A DNA stretch of 64,000 nt from UBA7672 sp041166025 (GCA_041166025.1 JBEAMJ010000028.1:207942-271941), one strand, 5' to 3'. Positions 8,658 through 17,531 are shown, numbered from the stretch's first letter. Notes: a model not told the origin generated them from the letters alone. Made by a program: numbers and translations.

Positions 8658-9128
8658 ATGGCTTACTACGAACACGTGGTCGTCACGCGACCCGATATTT
8701 CCCCACAACAGGTCGACGCGCTGGTGGAAGACATCACCCGCATCGTTACGGAAGGCAAAGGCAAGGTCGGCAAGACCGAGTACTGGGGCCTTCGGAACCT
8801 GTCCTACCCCATCAAGAAGTCGCGCAAGGCGCACTACTCGCTGCTGAACATCGACGCCCCCGGCCCCGTCATCCACGAGATCGAGCGCCGTCACCGCATC
8901 AACGAGGACGTGCTGCGCTATCTTACGGTGCGCGTCGACGAACTCTCGGCCGAGCCCTCGCCCGTCATCGCCCGCAAGGACCGCGACGAGCGCAAGCGTC
9001 GCGACGATGACTTCGGCGGCTATTCCGGCGGCGGCTTCCGCGACATGGGCGATCGTCCGCCCCGCGCCGACCGTCCACCCCGCGAAGATCGTGGTGATCG
9101 TCCGCCACGCCCGCCGCGTGACAGGTAG
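8658..9128 (+). CDS. rpsF: 30S ribosomal protein S6
   Basis: S6 is a small-subunit protein that pairs with S18 on the platform. The product is 156 residues; the ATG at 8658 follows AGAAGGG and gives the standard MAYYEHVVV start, while an upstream in-frame extension has no ribosome site. The S6 fold covers about residues 1-95 (YWGLRNLSYPIKKSRKAHY, YLTVRVDEL). After it comes a long Arg/Asp/Pro-rich tail with repeats of DRPPR, longer than in E. coli but common in alphaproteobacteria. It is followed 11 bases later by rpsR. Confidence 0.98.
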   Translation: MAYYEHVVVTRPDISPQQVDALVEDITRIVTEGKGKVGKTEYWGLRNLSYPIKKSRKAHYSLLNIDAPGPVIHEIERRHRINEDVLRYLTVRVDELSAEPSPVIARKDRDERKRRDDDFGGYSGGGFRDMGDRPPRADRPPREDRGDRPPRPPRDR

Positions 9129-9139
9129 GAGCAAGGACA

Positions 9140-9400
9140 ATGGCTCAACAGAAGATCAATATTGCGAACCTCCCGTCGCGCCGCCCGTTCGGCCGCCGGC
9201 GCAAGGTGTGCCCGTTCTCTGGCGCTGACGCCCCAGCGATCGACTACAAGGACGTGAAGCTCCTCCAGCGCTACATCTCGGAGAAGGGCAAGATCGTCCC
9301 GGCGCGCATTACGGCGGTTTCCGCCAAGAAGCAGCGCCTCCTCGGCCAGGCGATCAAGCGCGCCCGGCACCTGTCGCTGCTGCCTTATCTCGTGAAGTAG
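9140..9400 (+). CDS. rpsR: 30S ribosomal protein S18
   Basis: The 86-residue basic protein has the S18 signature region (RRKVCPFSGADAPAIDYKDV, LLQRYISEKGKI, PARITAV, KKQRLLGQAIKRARHL). S18 binds next to S6 on the 30S platform. It sits between rpsF and rplI with short spacers, forming the standard three-gene ribosomal operon. Confidence 0.99.
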   Translation: MAQQKINIANLPSRRPFGRRRKVCPFSGADAPAIDYKDVKLLQRYISEKGKIVPARITAVSAKKQRLLGQAIKRARHLSLLPYLVK

Positions 9401-9413
9401 GAGGAAACATCCC

Positions 9414-9998
9414 ATGGAAGTCATCCTCCTTGAACGCGTCGAAAAGCTCGGCGCAATCGGCGACGTGGTGAAGGTGAAGAACGGGTTCGCTCGCAATTAC
9501 CTCCTGCCGCAGCACAAGGCGCTTCTTGCGACCGACGCCAACAAGGCGCGGTTCGAGCGCGAGCGCGTCGCCATCGAAGCCCGCAACGAAAAAGCCCGTT
9601 CCGCGGCGCAGTCCGAAGGCAAGGCGCTCGACGGCACGACCTACGTGCTGATCCGCCAGGCCGGCGAAACCGGCCAGCTCTATGGCTCGGTCGCCGCCCG
9701 CGACATTGCCGAGGCGATCAACGCTGCAGGCCACAAGGTCGAGCGCAAGCATGTGGCGATCAATCAGCCGATCAAGGCGATCGGCATGCATGACGTCACG
9801 ATCCGCCTGCACCCGGAAGTCGCCCTGAAAGTTACGCTCAACGTCGCCCGCTCGCCGGACGAAGCCGAGCGTCAGGCCCGCGGTGAAAATGTGATCGCTG
9901 CCGCCCAGGCCGCCGACAAGGCCGCCGATGACGAAGCGGCCCGCGAGATCGCTGCGGCTGCCGCCGCTGCGAACGCGGCGCGCGGACCTTCGGAGTAA
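9414..9998 (+). CDS. rplI: 50S ribosomal protein L9
   Basis: L9 binds 23S rRNA at the base of the L1 stalk. The 194-residue protein starts MEVILLERVEKLG and has the L9 signature VKVKNGFARNYLLP at about residues 19-33. A long connecting helix follows, then a C-terminal domain (INQPIKAIGMHDVTIRLHPEV), and finally an Ala/Asp-rich tail of about 45 residues, longer than in E. coli L9. A clear terminator stands about 30 bases after the stop. Confidence 0.98.
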   Translation: MEVILLERVEKLGAIGDVVKVKNGFARNYLLPQHKALLATDANKARFERERVAIEARNEKARSAAQSEGKALDGTTYVLIRQAGETGQLYGSVAARDIAEAINAAGHKVERKHVAINQPIKAIGMHDVTIRLHPEVALKVTLNVARSPDEAERQARGENVIAAAQAADKAADDEAAREIAAAAAAANAARGPSE

Positions 9999-10026
9999 GA
10001 CCGGTCTTATTGACCAGACGAAGAAG

Positions 10027-10052
10027 GGCCCGTTCGCAAGAGCGGGCCTTTT
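10027..10052 (+). terminator. rho-independent terminator after rplI
   Basis: A nine-pair stem (GGCCCGTTC with GAGCGGGCC, one G-T pair) closes a GCAA loop and is followed by TTTT. It ends the rpsF-rpsR-rplI transcript and faces the end of the leftward M56/M23 gene. Confidence 0.85.
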
Positions 10053-10074
10053 GCTTTCTGGCGAAGAGCAGTGA

Positions 10075-12186
10075 TCAACGCCGGGCGAACAGGGTCAGGC
10101 CCTCGACTGTCTCCGGATCCAGATGCTGCCCGTTTCGAGCGACTTCGAGATGCAGGTGCGGGCCGGTCGAACGTCCTGAGGATCCGACGGCGCCGACTGT
10201 TGCACCCGCGGCAAGAGCATCACCGACCTGCACGTTCAGTGAATCAAGCTGCGAAAACGTGAGTGTCAGGCCTTCGCCTGCCGCCACCTTCACGGTCTTG
10301 CCGCTCGCGCCGAGTACTCCGGCATGGATCACCCGGCCCGCGACGGGCGAGTGGACAACCGTTCCCAGGGGGGCGGCGATGTCGACGCCGGAGTGGAAAG
10401 CGCGCTGCTGGCTGGTCGGATCAAGGCGCAAGCCATAAGGACCTGAGACCCTCACCGGTCCGTCGATCACAGCGCCAGAGGCGTCATCAAGCCTCACGGG
10501 CTCGAAGACGCCGCGCGGCGCAGCCGGAGCGGCGGGAGGCTGTGGCGATTGCCGGCTGTTCCAGGCCGGCGGCGCTGGCGGAATCGGCGCGGCGGGGCTT
10601 ACCTCGTCCGCACGCGGCGTCGGCGCAAGCGGCGCGACCGCTTGGGTCAGGGAAACAGGCGACACTGGCGCGGGTGGAGGGGGTGGCGACCCGCTCTGAG
10701 GATACCCCCTTCCATCGAGCTGGTCTGAGCAGCCCACTGCGAACATCATCTGCCCACCCTTGCGGGAATGACCGACGATATCGCCGCGCCTGACCATCTG
10801 GCCGCGCGCGACGCTGAGCGCGCCGAGGCCTTTCATCTCGGCAAGACAGGTCTCGCTTGCTGCATCCGGTCCTACCTGCAGAAGCTCGAGACGATATCCA
10901 GTGGCGCTGTCGCCAGCGGCAGTGACGACCTTTGCATCGAATGTTGCACGTACGGAGCCGTCTTGCGTGTCCAATTCCGCAGCGGGCGGCTCGTCCGGTG
11001 CAGGCGGCGCGTCTGGCGCCGGCGATGGGTCTGGAGCTTCAGGAGCTTCAGGAGCTTCGGGAGTATGTGCGTGCTCGGGCGCCTCGAGCGCTGCGATAGC
11101 CACGGGTGTGTCTGGCGCTGGCGGCGCCTCGGGCGCCGCGGGCGCTGGGACGGCGAGCATGACCTGCGCAACTGCAAGCGGCGCACAAACAACACCAAGC
11201 ATGCAGGCAGTGAGAATTGCAGCACGCGCCGGGCGCCGCTTTGCATGCGACAGCGTGCGCGACACTCGCAAGATCAGGTTGCGACTGCCGCCGAGCGCCA
11301 TTGTCGCAACAGGCGCATCTGCGGGCAGTCCGGCGGCGAGGACCGCAACTTCGCGAAGCGTGCGGGCATAGGCCAGGCGTGATTGAGCCATCACGACCAC
11401 CACCTCATCGACAGCCAGCTCGCGCGCCACATCAAGCTCGCGGCGGATGAGCCAGGAAAACGGATTGAACCACAGGAAGTCGGCGGCGACGCGTTCGATG
11501 GGGCGCAGCCAACCGTCGCGCCGGGCCACGTGGACGCATTCATGGCCGACGACCAGGTCAAGGGACTCGCGGCTCAGCCTGTCTTGGAGACCGTCCGGCA
11601 GACAAACCGTCGGCCGCAGGGCGCCGTAGGAGAACGGCGAGTGTTGCGGCTGGACGAGGCGCAGGTCGGGCGCCTGAGCCAGCTTCAGACGCCGCGACCA
11701 GCGGCACAGGACCTCGTGCGCAATTCCTGAGCTCGCCTTGCGCGACAGCATCACGATGCCCAGCAAGTCACGCAGCGCCATTTGGGCCAGGACGAAGCGC
11801 ACCAGCCAACCGCCGACAAGGATCAGGAGCGCGATCCTGGCCAGATCCAGCGCGGCGACATCCGCCCAAATTGCGCCGCCGTGCTCAATCACCCCCGCTT
11901 TGGCGTCTGCGGTCTCGCGTGGGTAAATCGTCTGGAAGACTTCAGTTGGGATCGCCGGCGTGATCGTGTCGACGGCCAGCGTTTCGGCAGGCGCAAGACC
12001 AAGCCCGAACCCGATCACCACCGGCGCCACAATCCATGGCGCAAGGAGCAGCGCGGTTGCACCACGCCAGATCCATTGGCGCGCGCGTCCGGAAACATCA
12101 GGGGAGCGCTGCAGCAGTCGTCCGGCGAGCCACAGGACGCCGCCCCAGGCCAGCGATGACATGATCAGCCATACCAGGAGGTTCAT
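10075..12186 (-). CDS. BlaR1/MecR1-like M56 metallopeptidase fused to an M23 peptidase domain
   Basis: This 703-residue membrane protein has helices near residues 3-22, 42-66, 117-140 and about 318-342. Between the last two is an M56 (BlaR1-type) zinc peptidase with the HExxH form HECVH at 215-219. A periplasmic part follows, first Pro/Ala/Glu-rich with PEA repeats. The last ~110 residues are an M23 LytM-type endopeptidase with HSGVD and HLHLE, so the zinc ligands are intact. In the BlaR/MecR families the M56 domain cleaves the cognate repressor after an outside signal; here the sensor is a murein-peptidase-like domain rather than a beta-lactam-binding one. It is three bases downstream of the BlaI-like gene. 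The signal sensed is unknown. Confidence 0.9.
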   Translation of the reverse strand: MNLLVWLIMSSLAWGGVLWLAGRLLQRSPDVSGRARQWIWRGATALLLAPWIVAPVVIGFGLGLAPAETLAVDTITPAIPTEVFQTIYPRETADAKAGVIEHGGAIWADVAALDLARIALLILVGGWLVRFVLAQMALRDLLGIVMLSRKASSGIAHEVLCRWSRRLKLAQAPDLRLVQPQHSPFSYGALRPTVCLPDGLQDRLSRESLDLVVGHECVHVARRDGWLRPIERVAADFLWFNPFSWLIRRELDVARELAVDEVVVVMAQSRLAYARTLREVAVLAAGLPADAPVATMALGGSRNLILRVSRTLSHAKRRPARAAILTACMLGVVCAPLAVAQVMLAVPAPAAPEAPPAPDTPVAIAALEAPEHAHTPEAPEAPEAPDPSPAPDAPPAPDEPPAAELDTQDGSVRATFDAKVVTAAGDSATGYRLELLQVGPDAASETCLAEMKGLGALSVARGQMVRRGDIVGHSRKGGQMMFAVGCSDQLDGRGYPQSGSPPPPPAPVSPVSLTQAVAPLAPTPRADEVSPAAPIPPAPPAWNSRQSPQPPAAPAAPRGVFEPVRLDDASGAVIDGPVRVSGPYGLRLDPTSQQRAFHSGVDIAAPLGTVVHSPVAGRVIHAGVLGASGKTVKVAAGEGLTLTFSQLDSLNVQVGDALAAGATVGAVGSSGRSTGPHLHLEVARNGQHLDPETVEGLTLFARR

Positions 12187-12189
12187 GGT

Positions 12190-12561
12190 CTACTCCTTCG
12201 TTTCGGCATTCAGAATGGCGTCGAGCTCGGCAAGCTCTTCGACAGACAGGTGCGGACTGTCGGCAAACATCGAGGCGGGTACGGCCCCTTTGATGTCGAG
12301 CACATCGCGGGTCAGCTCGCGCGCCATAGCGCCGAGCACTGCCACGCGGGACATGGCCGGTGCATAGACCGCAACGCCGTGCACCTCGGCGCGGGTCAGC
12401 AGACCCTTGTCCTCCATTCGCGTGAGGATTGTGCGTGTGGTGGAATAACTCCACCCCGTCTCGGGGCTTATGGCGTCGTGTATCTCCCGTGCGCTGGCAC
12501 GCTGCTGGCCCCACAGGTGCTTCAGGACGGAAAGCTCGGTTCGTGTTGCCGTCATCGACAT
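12190..12561 (-). CDS. BlaI/MecI/CopY-family transcriptional repressor
   Basis: The 123-residue protein is a winged-helix repressor of the BlaI family (TELSVLKHLWGQQRASAREIHD, TTRTILTRMEDKGLL), with a C-terminal dimerisation helix and the acidic LSVEELAELDAIL region. It would bind as a dimer to the dyad at 12590-12603 just upstream, repressing its own gene and the following M56/M23 sensor gene, and would be cleaved by that sensor. Two Met codons (M-S-M) could start it; both follow GAGG closely. Confidence 0.92.
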   Translation of the reverse strand: MSMTATRTELSVLKHLWGQQRASAREIHDAISPETGWSYSTTRTILTRMEDKGLLTRAEVHGVAVYAPAMSRVAVLGAMARELTRDVLDIKGAVPASMFADSPHLSVEELAELDAILNAETKE

Positions 12562-12589
12562 GCATCGCCTCTGGGATCATGCTACGTAT

Positions 12590-12603
12590 GCTACACTTGT
12601 AGC
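12590..12603. promoter_or_regulatory. probable BlaI-type operator
   Basis: GCTACA-CT-TGTAGC is a perfect inverted repeat with a 2-base centre, matching the TACA-NN-TGTA core of BlaI/MecI operators. It lies 29 bases before the repressor start. A second dyad, GTTGAC-N7-GTCAAC, follows at about 12605-12623. Core consensus is from the family; the binding itself is inferred. Confidence 0.7.
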
Positions 12604-12818
12604 GCGTTGACTACGACTGTCAACAGAGACGTAGATGCCCGGCTCGCCAGGGCCCCATAATCGATCAAGTATTAGGCAAAATCCCGAAAATATGCCTGTT
12701 ATCGTGGCGCCTGGCCCTGCCATGCGATCATCGCGCTCGTCCCATGGGCGTGATTGGGCGGTCCCGCCTAATGAACAGGCAACGCCGCATGAGTTGGCGA
12801 ATCCTGTGAGGGGACCCC

Positions 12819-14126
12819 ATGACCATCCTGAAGACCGGCCGCGCGGCGGCCGTCGGAGTCTTTATCGCGCTGCTGTGCGCCCCGGCAGCGCTTGCCGAGA
12901 CCAACACTGGCGATACGGCCTGGATTCTCATGGCCACAGCGCTTGTGTTGATGATGACCTTGCCAGCGCTGGCGCTGTTCTACGGCGGCCTGGTGCAGAC
13001 GAAGAACGTGTTGTCGGTGCTCAGCCAGTGCGTGGTGATCGCCTGCCTGATGTCGCTGCTGTGGTTCTTCCTCGGCTACTCCATCGCCTTCGGCGACGGA
13101 GGGCCGGCCAATGGTTTCTGGGGTGGTCTGGGCAAGGCGTTCCTCAACGGGGTCACGAGCGAAAGCGCGAGCGGCACGATCCCGGAGTCCGTGTTCTTCA
13201 TGTTCCAGATGACCTTCGCGATCATCACGCCGGCGCTGATCGTCGGCGCCTATCCGGAACGCGCCGGCTTTGCCTTCGTGCTGATCTTCTCGGCCGCCTG
13301 GATGCTGCTGGTCTATGCGCCTGTCTGCCACTGGGTGTGGGCGTCGGGTGGATGGCTCTATGCGCAGGGCGTGCGCGACTTCGCCGGCGGCCTGGTCGTG
13401 CACGCGACGGCAGGATCCTCGGCGCTGGTGATCGCGGTGGTCGTCGGCAAACGCAAGCACTTCCCTCAGGAGATGCGCCCGCCACATAGCCCGGTGCTCG
13501 TCATGATCGGCGCCGCCCTGCTCTGGGTCGGCTGGTATGGTTTCAATGCGGGATCGGCGCTGGGCGCAGGACATTCGGCGGGCAACGCCATGCTGGTGAC
13601 CCATCTGTCCGCGTCCGCTGCAGCGCTAACCTGGATGGGGATCGAGTGGGTCCGCTTCGGTCGGCCGGGGCTCGTCGGCACGGTGACGGGGCTTATTGCA
13701 GGCCTTGCGACGATCACGCCGGCTGCCGGTTCTGTCGGCCCGCTCGGCGCCGTCATTATCGGCGTGCTGGCTTCGCTCATCTGCTTCTACGCTGTGACGG
13801 TGATCCGCACGACGCTGAAGATCGATGACAGCCTGGATGTGTTCGCCGTTCACGGCGTCGGCGGGATTCTCGGCACGCTGATCCTCCCGGTGCTCGCGAC
13901 GCTGGGCCCGCTCGCACCGGGCCTTGGCGAAGCCTCCCTCGCAGGGCAGACCTGGGTCCAGCTGCAGGGCGTGCTCGCTGTGATCGCATGGTCGGTGGCC
14001 GTCACCTTCGGCATCGCGAAGGTCGCCGGCTACCTGGTGCGCCCCCGCGCGACACCTGAAGCGGAAGTCGAAGGCCTCGACATGCACGTGCACGGCGAAC
14101 GCGCCTGGCACGGCATGGGCGGCTAG
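12819..14126 (+). CDS. amtB: ammonium transporter AmtB
   Basis: AmtB conducts ammonia/ammonium through the inner membrane as a trimer. The 435-residue protein has a cleavable-looking signal (residues about 1-26, ending ALAE), eleven hydrophobic segments, and the two pore histidines in VVHATAGSSAL and FAVHGVGGILGT. The motifs FYGGLVQTKNVLS and WYGFNAGSAL are typical. The start follows GAGGGG. The usual partner, a PII gene, is not adjacent but lies 11.8 kb away at 558-1064. Confidence 0.97.
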   Translation: MTILKTGRAAAVGVFIALLCAPAALAETNTGDTAWILMATALVLMMTLPALALFYGGLVQTKNVLSVLSQCVVIACLMSLLWFFLGYSIAFGDGGPANGFWGGLGKAFLNGVTSESASGTIPESVFFMFQMTFAIITPALIVGAYPERAGFAFVLIFSAAWMLLVYAPVCHWVWASGGWLYAQGVRDFAGGLVVHATAGSSALVIAVVVGKRKHFPQEMRPPHSPVLVMIGAALLWVGWYGFNAGSALGAGHSAGNAMLVTHLSASAAALTWMGIEWVRFGRPGLVGTVTGLIAGLATITPAAGSVGPLGAVIIGVLASLICFYAVTVIRTTLKIDDSLDVFAVHGVGGILGTLILPVLATLGPLAPGLGEASLAGQTWVQLQGVLAVIAWSVAVTFGIAKVAGYLVRPRATPEAEVEGLDMHVHGERAWHGMGG

Positions 14127-14135
14127 AGGGGCGCG

Positions 14136-15701
14136 TCAGTATCCCGCTGCGCCCTTGGCCCGCGATTGGCTCGGCCGCCTTGAGGCGCTCGGACCCAGGG
14201 CCAGGGTGCGGGCGTGGCCGACCCAGTCGTCGCGGCGGATGCGCCCGCGGAAATGCATCAGCTTGCTCTCGACCCAGTCGATCTCCTGCGGGCTCCATTC
14301 GGCGACCTGCCAGAAATAGTAGATGCCGAGATCGTGCAGCAGCGCGCGCAACATCGGGCCGACCCCGTCAATGGCTTCAAGATCATCCGGCGGCCCAAAC
14401 GCGGGCTCGGAGAGCAGGTTGGCCTCGTCATTGGCCCGGCGGAAGGCGTTGATGGGATCTGACTCGCGATCCGGCCGCGCGGGCGCTGGCTGAGGCTCCG
14501 GCTGGCGCACGACATGTAGCGGTGGCGCGATGCGGGCGTCGGACCCGTCTGCACGCTGCACCAGCGCATCGGCGCGGGAGCGCAGCATGTGATGCACAGC
14601 GGCGAGGCCGTATTCGATTGCAGTCAGCCGGTTTTCCATCGCAACCAGGTCGCGGCGACTGTCGATGGAGCGCACCGCGCCAAGCACCGGGGAAAAATCC
14701 GGACCAGGCATGCTGCCGATGGCTTCCTCGATGCCGGCAAGGCGGCGGTCGATCGGCTTCAGGGCCTGCGCCTCACGCACTTCCGTCTGCAGGGTTGCGA
14801 GTGCGGCGTCGAGTGACGACAGACGATTGAAGAGTGGAGCGAGATCCTGTGGGGGCTTGTCAAGCGCAACCACAAAGGCTTCGAGATCGGCCAGGGATTT
14901 CTGCAACGGCTGCAGATTGGGCTGGGGAATACCTGCAATTGCGGTCTGCACCTCGCCGAGGCGCTGCTGGATCGGGGTCACGTCCGGAATGCGGATATTG
15001 GCGACCGCAGCATGAATTTCCGACAGGCGCTGTTGCACGGGCGCAAGGTCAGGCGAACGGATGCCTGCTATGGCCGACGAAATTGTCCCGAACTGCCGGG
15101 TCATCGCGTCGGCGTCTCTGCGCAGCTGCGTCTCCAGCCGCGCGCCAAACTCGCCGAGCTTGGGCTCGAGCGCGTTGACGGTGAGCCCAAGCGAGGCGAG
15201 CCCGGCATGCACGGGTCCAAGGTCGATGTCCTGCAGCTTGAGGTCTTTCAGCTGCATTTCGAGGCGCGCCAGCCGATCCTCAAGTCCAGGCCTCACCTGA
15301 GCAACCGCAGCGTCGACATCCGATACACGTGCGAGCACCGGGTCGAGCGAGAAGGCGGCAAGGCGGGCTTCCAATGCGTCAATACGGCGCTGGACCGGAG
15401 TAAGGTCGGTCTCCGGAAACCTGATTTCCGAGACGGCTCGCCGAATGCCCTGGAGCGTATCATCGAAAGGTGCGAGATCGACCGGTTTCTGGCCTGCAAG
15501 CGCGGCAAGGACAGACGCGCCCTGCTTTGCAACATCCTCCCGCGTGGCAAGACTTTCCACGCGATCGGCCTGGGCCAGGAGCCTTTCACGGCTGTCGGCA
15601 ACAGACTCATAGCGGCGGCTGAGCCACCACCACATGAGCGCTGCGCCGAGCGCTGCTGCCAGCAGCATCAGGACGAAAATCTGGAGCAACAGGAACCACA
15701 T
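14136..15701 (-). CDS. membrane-anchored coiled-coil protein with C-terminal helix-hairpin-helix domain
   Basis: The 521-residue protein has one N-terminal membrane helix (residues about 2-27) and a long helical middle of imperfect repeats of about 37 residues built around I-x-x-P-D-L-x-P-V-Q-x-R-L. Its C-terminal domain (DDLEAIDGVGPMLRALLHDLG, FWQVAEWSPQEIDWVE, RGRIRRDDWV) is recognisable as the helix-hairpin-helix module often fused to ribosomal or NADH dehydrogenase proteins (COG3743). Whether that module binds nucleic acid is unproven. It starts 11 bases after the OmpA-like gene, so the two form a small leftward unit. Probably a cell-envelope structural protein. Confidence 0.7.
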   Translation of the reverse strand: MWFLLLQIFVLMLLAAALGAALMWWWLSRRYESVADSRERLLAQADRVESLATREDVAKQGASVLAALAGQKPVDLAPFDDTLQGIRRAVSEIRFPETDLTPVQRRIDALEARLAAFSLDPVLARVSDVDAAVAQVRPGLEDRLARLEMQLKDLKLQDIDLGPVHAGLASLGLTVNALEPKLGEFGARLETQLRRDADAMTRQFGTISSAIAGIRSPDLAPVQQRLSEIHAAVANIRIPDVTPIQQRLGEVQTAIAGIPQPNLQPLQKSLADLEAFVVALDKPPQDLAPLFNRLSSLDAALATLQTEVREAQALKPIDRRLAGIEEAIGSMPGPDFSPVLGAVRSIDSRRDLVAMENRLTAIEYGLAAVHHMLRSRADALVQRADGSDARIAPPLHVVRQPEPQPAPARPDRESDPINAFRRANDEANLLSEPAFGPPDDLEAIDGVGPMLRALLHDLGIYYFWQVAEWSPQEIDWVESKLMHFRGRIRRDDWVGHARTLALGPSASRRPSQSRAKGAAGY

Positions 15702-15712
15702 GGACTTGTCCG

Positions 15713-16549
15713 TCAGGCAGGTGATGAACGCAGGGTACGGATTTCGATACGGCGATTTTGCGCGCGGCCATTCTCGGTACGGTTGCTGGCGAGCGGACGT
15801 GTCGCTCCAAAGCCCTCTGCAACCAGCCGGTCCGCGCTCACCCCGCGCGCGATCAGGGCCGTGCGAACGGCCTCGGCTCGGCGGAGACTCAGCGCGGTGT
15901 TGGCGGCGGCGCGCCCGACATTGTCGGTGTGCCCTTCGATCTGCAATGAGCCGCGGCAGTTCCCAACCGCTGAGGCAATTGAATCAAGCAAGGCGCTGCT
16001 GCGTACGCCGATGCCGGCGCTGTTGGTCGCGAATTCGATACGCGCGGTGGCAAGAAGGCTGGCCATGGTCTGGTCGCAGGCTTCAGCCTCGGCTTGCGCG
16101 ACGGCCGGCGGGGTCGCAGCGCCGGGTCGCTGAGGCGCTGTTGCGGGCGGGGCAAGCGGATCCTCGACCCAGGTGAAATGACTGATGACCCAGGTTGCCG
16201 GCGCCGCCGGACCAAACAGTGTGTCGGCCCGAGCCTGCCGGACAACGCGCTCGGCCTCGGCGGCTGCCTCCCGCGAGGGTGGCCGGCCTTCAAGGACGAC
16301 CCACTGACCAGACGCCGTTGCGGTGGCCCAGGTTGCGCCCGACTTCTGAAGCGCGGCGCGCGCGGTTGCCTCCGTCACCGCCTGCACCTCGCCAAACGCG
16401 AAAGGCGCGAGCGCGATGAACATGAGCGCCAGCAGCCCCGCCAGTGGAACGAGCCCGTACGGCACGAACGGATAGCGGCTCGCCAACGCCTGTTTTGTGA
16501 GCGCCGGCACGCTGGCGTCTGGGCCGTCTGGCTGGGGCGGTCTGTCCAT
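15713..16549 (-). CDS. OmpA-family peptidoglycan-binding protein
   Basis: The 278-residue protein has a membrane helix near residues 30-52, a BON-like stretch (GQWVVLEGRPPSREAAAEAE) at about 80-110, and a C-terminal OmpA/MotB domain (IEFATNSAGI, IEGHTDNVG, LSLRRAEAVRTALIARGV, GFGATRPLASN, NRRIEI). That domain binds diaminopimelate in peptidoglycan. It is followed at once by the coiled-coil/HhH protein. The pair may bridge inner membrane and wall; this is inference from topology. Confidence 0.85.
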   Translation of the reverse strand: MDRPPQPDGPDASVPALTKQALASRYPFVPYGLVPLAGLLALMFIALAPFAFGEVQAVTEATARAALQKSGATWATATASGQWVVLEGRPPSREAAAEAERVVRQARADTLFGPAAPATWVISHFTWVEDPLAPPATAPQRPGAATPPAVAQAEAEACDQTMASLLATARIEFATNSAGIGVRSSALLDSIASAVGNCRGSLQIEGHTDNVGRAAANTALSLRRAEAVRTALIARGVSADRLVAEGFGATRPLASNRTENGRAQNRRIEIRTLRSSPA

Positions 16550-16683
16550 TGGCCGTCCTGTGCGGCCCTTCTGGCCGGCAACCCTTTATGCCGCACTCTG
16601 GCTGGAAAGCCGATGGCCGTCTCTTCCGGCGCGAATTGGCAGGATTAACGTCACAAAGGCGAGATTTGCGCCCAAAACCGCGC

Positions 16684-16712
16684 TTGCCGCGCTTTCGGGC
16701 CTCCCCTATAAG
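16684..16712 (+). promoter_or_regulatory. probable promoter of rplY
   Basis: TTGCCG and TATAAG are separated by exactly 17 bases about 100 bases before rplY. The downstream sequence CCCCGCTTCC nearly repeats that seen after the rpsF promoter. Confidence 0.55.
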
Positions 16713-16811
16713 CCCCGCTTCCCGAAAGGCGGCGATTGGCGCTGCCTGTGTAGCCAGGGTGTCAGCCGCTCCTTTGCGGAGGCCGGACGCCAGGGCGAAA
16801 CGGAGAGACAC

Positions 16812-17522
16812 ATGGCAAAGCCTGAAATCGTTCTCAATGTCGACGTGCGCGAGCGCACGGGCCGCGGCGGCGCGCGTGAAGTCCGCCGGACCGGCCGCGT
16901 TCCCGCCGTGCTCTATGGTGGCGATCGCGCGCCCGTGCCGATCTCCATCGACAAGAAAACCATCAACTCTGCGCTCAAGTCGGGCAAGTTCCTCGCCCAC
17001 ACCGTGACGCTCGAATACAAGGGCGAGCGCCAGCTCGTCTTCGCTCAGGACATCCAGTTCCATCCGGTAACCGACGAGCCGACCCATCTTGATCTCTATC
17101 GCGTCGAGCCGGGCCAGATCATCCGCGTCGCGGTTCCCGTGCACGTTACCGGCCAGGGCGTTTCGCCCGGCATCAAGCGAGGCGGCGCGATGAACATCGT
17201 GCGCCACGAAGTCTGGCTCTACGCGCCCGCCGATGCGATCCCGGAGCACCTCGAGGCGGACGTGTCGTCGATGGACATTGGCGATGCACTCAAGATCTCG
17301 GCGATCAAGCTGCCTGAAGGCGTGCGTCCGACCATCGCCGACCGCGACTTCACGATCATCACCATCGCCGGCCGCAAGGCGAAGGACGATGTGGTTGACG
17401 CGAAGCCCACAGCCGCCGCTGACGCCGCCGCTCCCGCCGCTGGCGCTGCTCCGGCTGCCGCCGCTCCAGCTGCGGGTGCAAAAGCCGCTGCTCCGGCCAA
17501 GGCCGCACCGGCCAAGAAGTAA
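16812..17522 (+). CDS. rplY: 50S ribosomal protein L25 (Ctc/TL5 form)
   Basis: L25 binds 5S rRNA. The 236-residue product is the long two-domain form: an N-terminal L25 barrel (RERTGRGGAREVRRTGRVPAVLYGG, about residues 10-95), then a TL5-like beta domain (HVTGQGVSPGIKRGG, PEHLEADVSSMDIGDALKIS), then a ~45-residue Ala/Pro/Lys tail. The ATG at 16812 follows GGAGAG and gives the normal MAKPEI start. Upstream in-frame codons are open but not protein-like. It is followed by pth, the usual partner. Confidence 0.97.
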   Translation: MAKPEIVLNVDVRERTGRGGAREVRRTGRVPAVLYGGDRAPVPISIDKKTINSALKSGKFLAHTVTLEYKGERQLVFAQDIQFHPVTDEPTHLDLYRVEPGQIIRVAVPVHVTGQGVSPGIKRGGAMNIVRHEVWLYAPADAIPEHLEADVSSMDIGDALKISAIKLPEGVRPTIADRDFTIITIAGRKAKDDVVDAKPTAAADAAAPAAGAAPAAAAPAAGAKAAAPAKAAPAKK

Positions 17523-17531
17523 GGATGTAGG

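Noticed and set aside
11030..11070. Short direct repeats (GGAGCTTCA) as a possible regulatory repeat
   Set aside because: They encode the Pro-Glu-Ala linker repeats of the M56/M23 protein, so they are explained by the protein.
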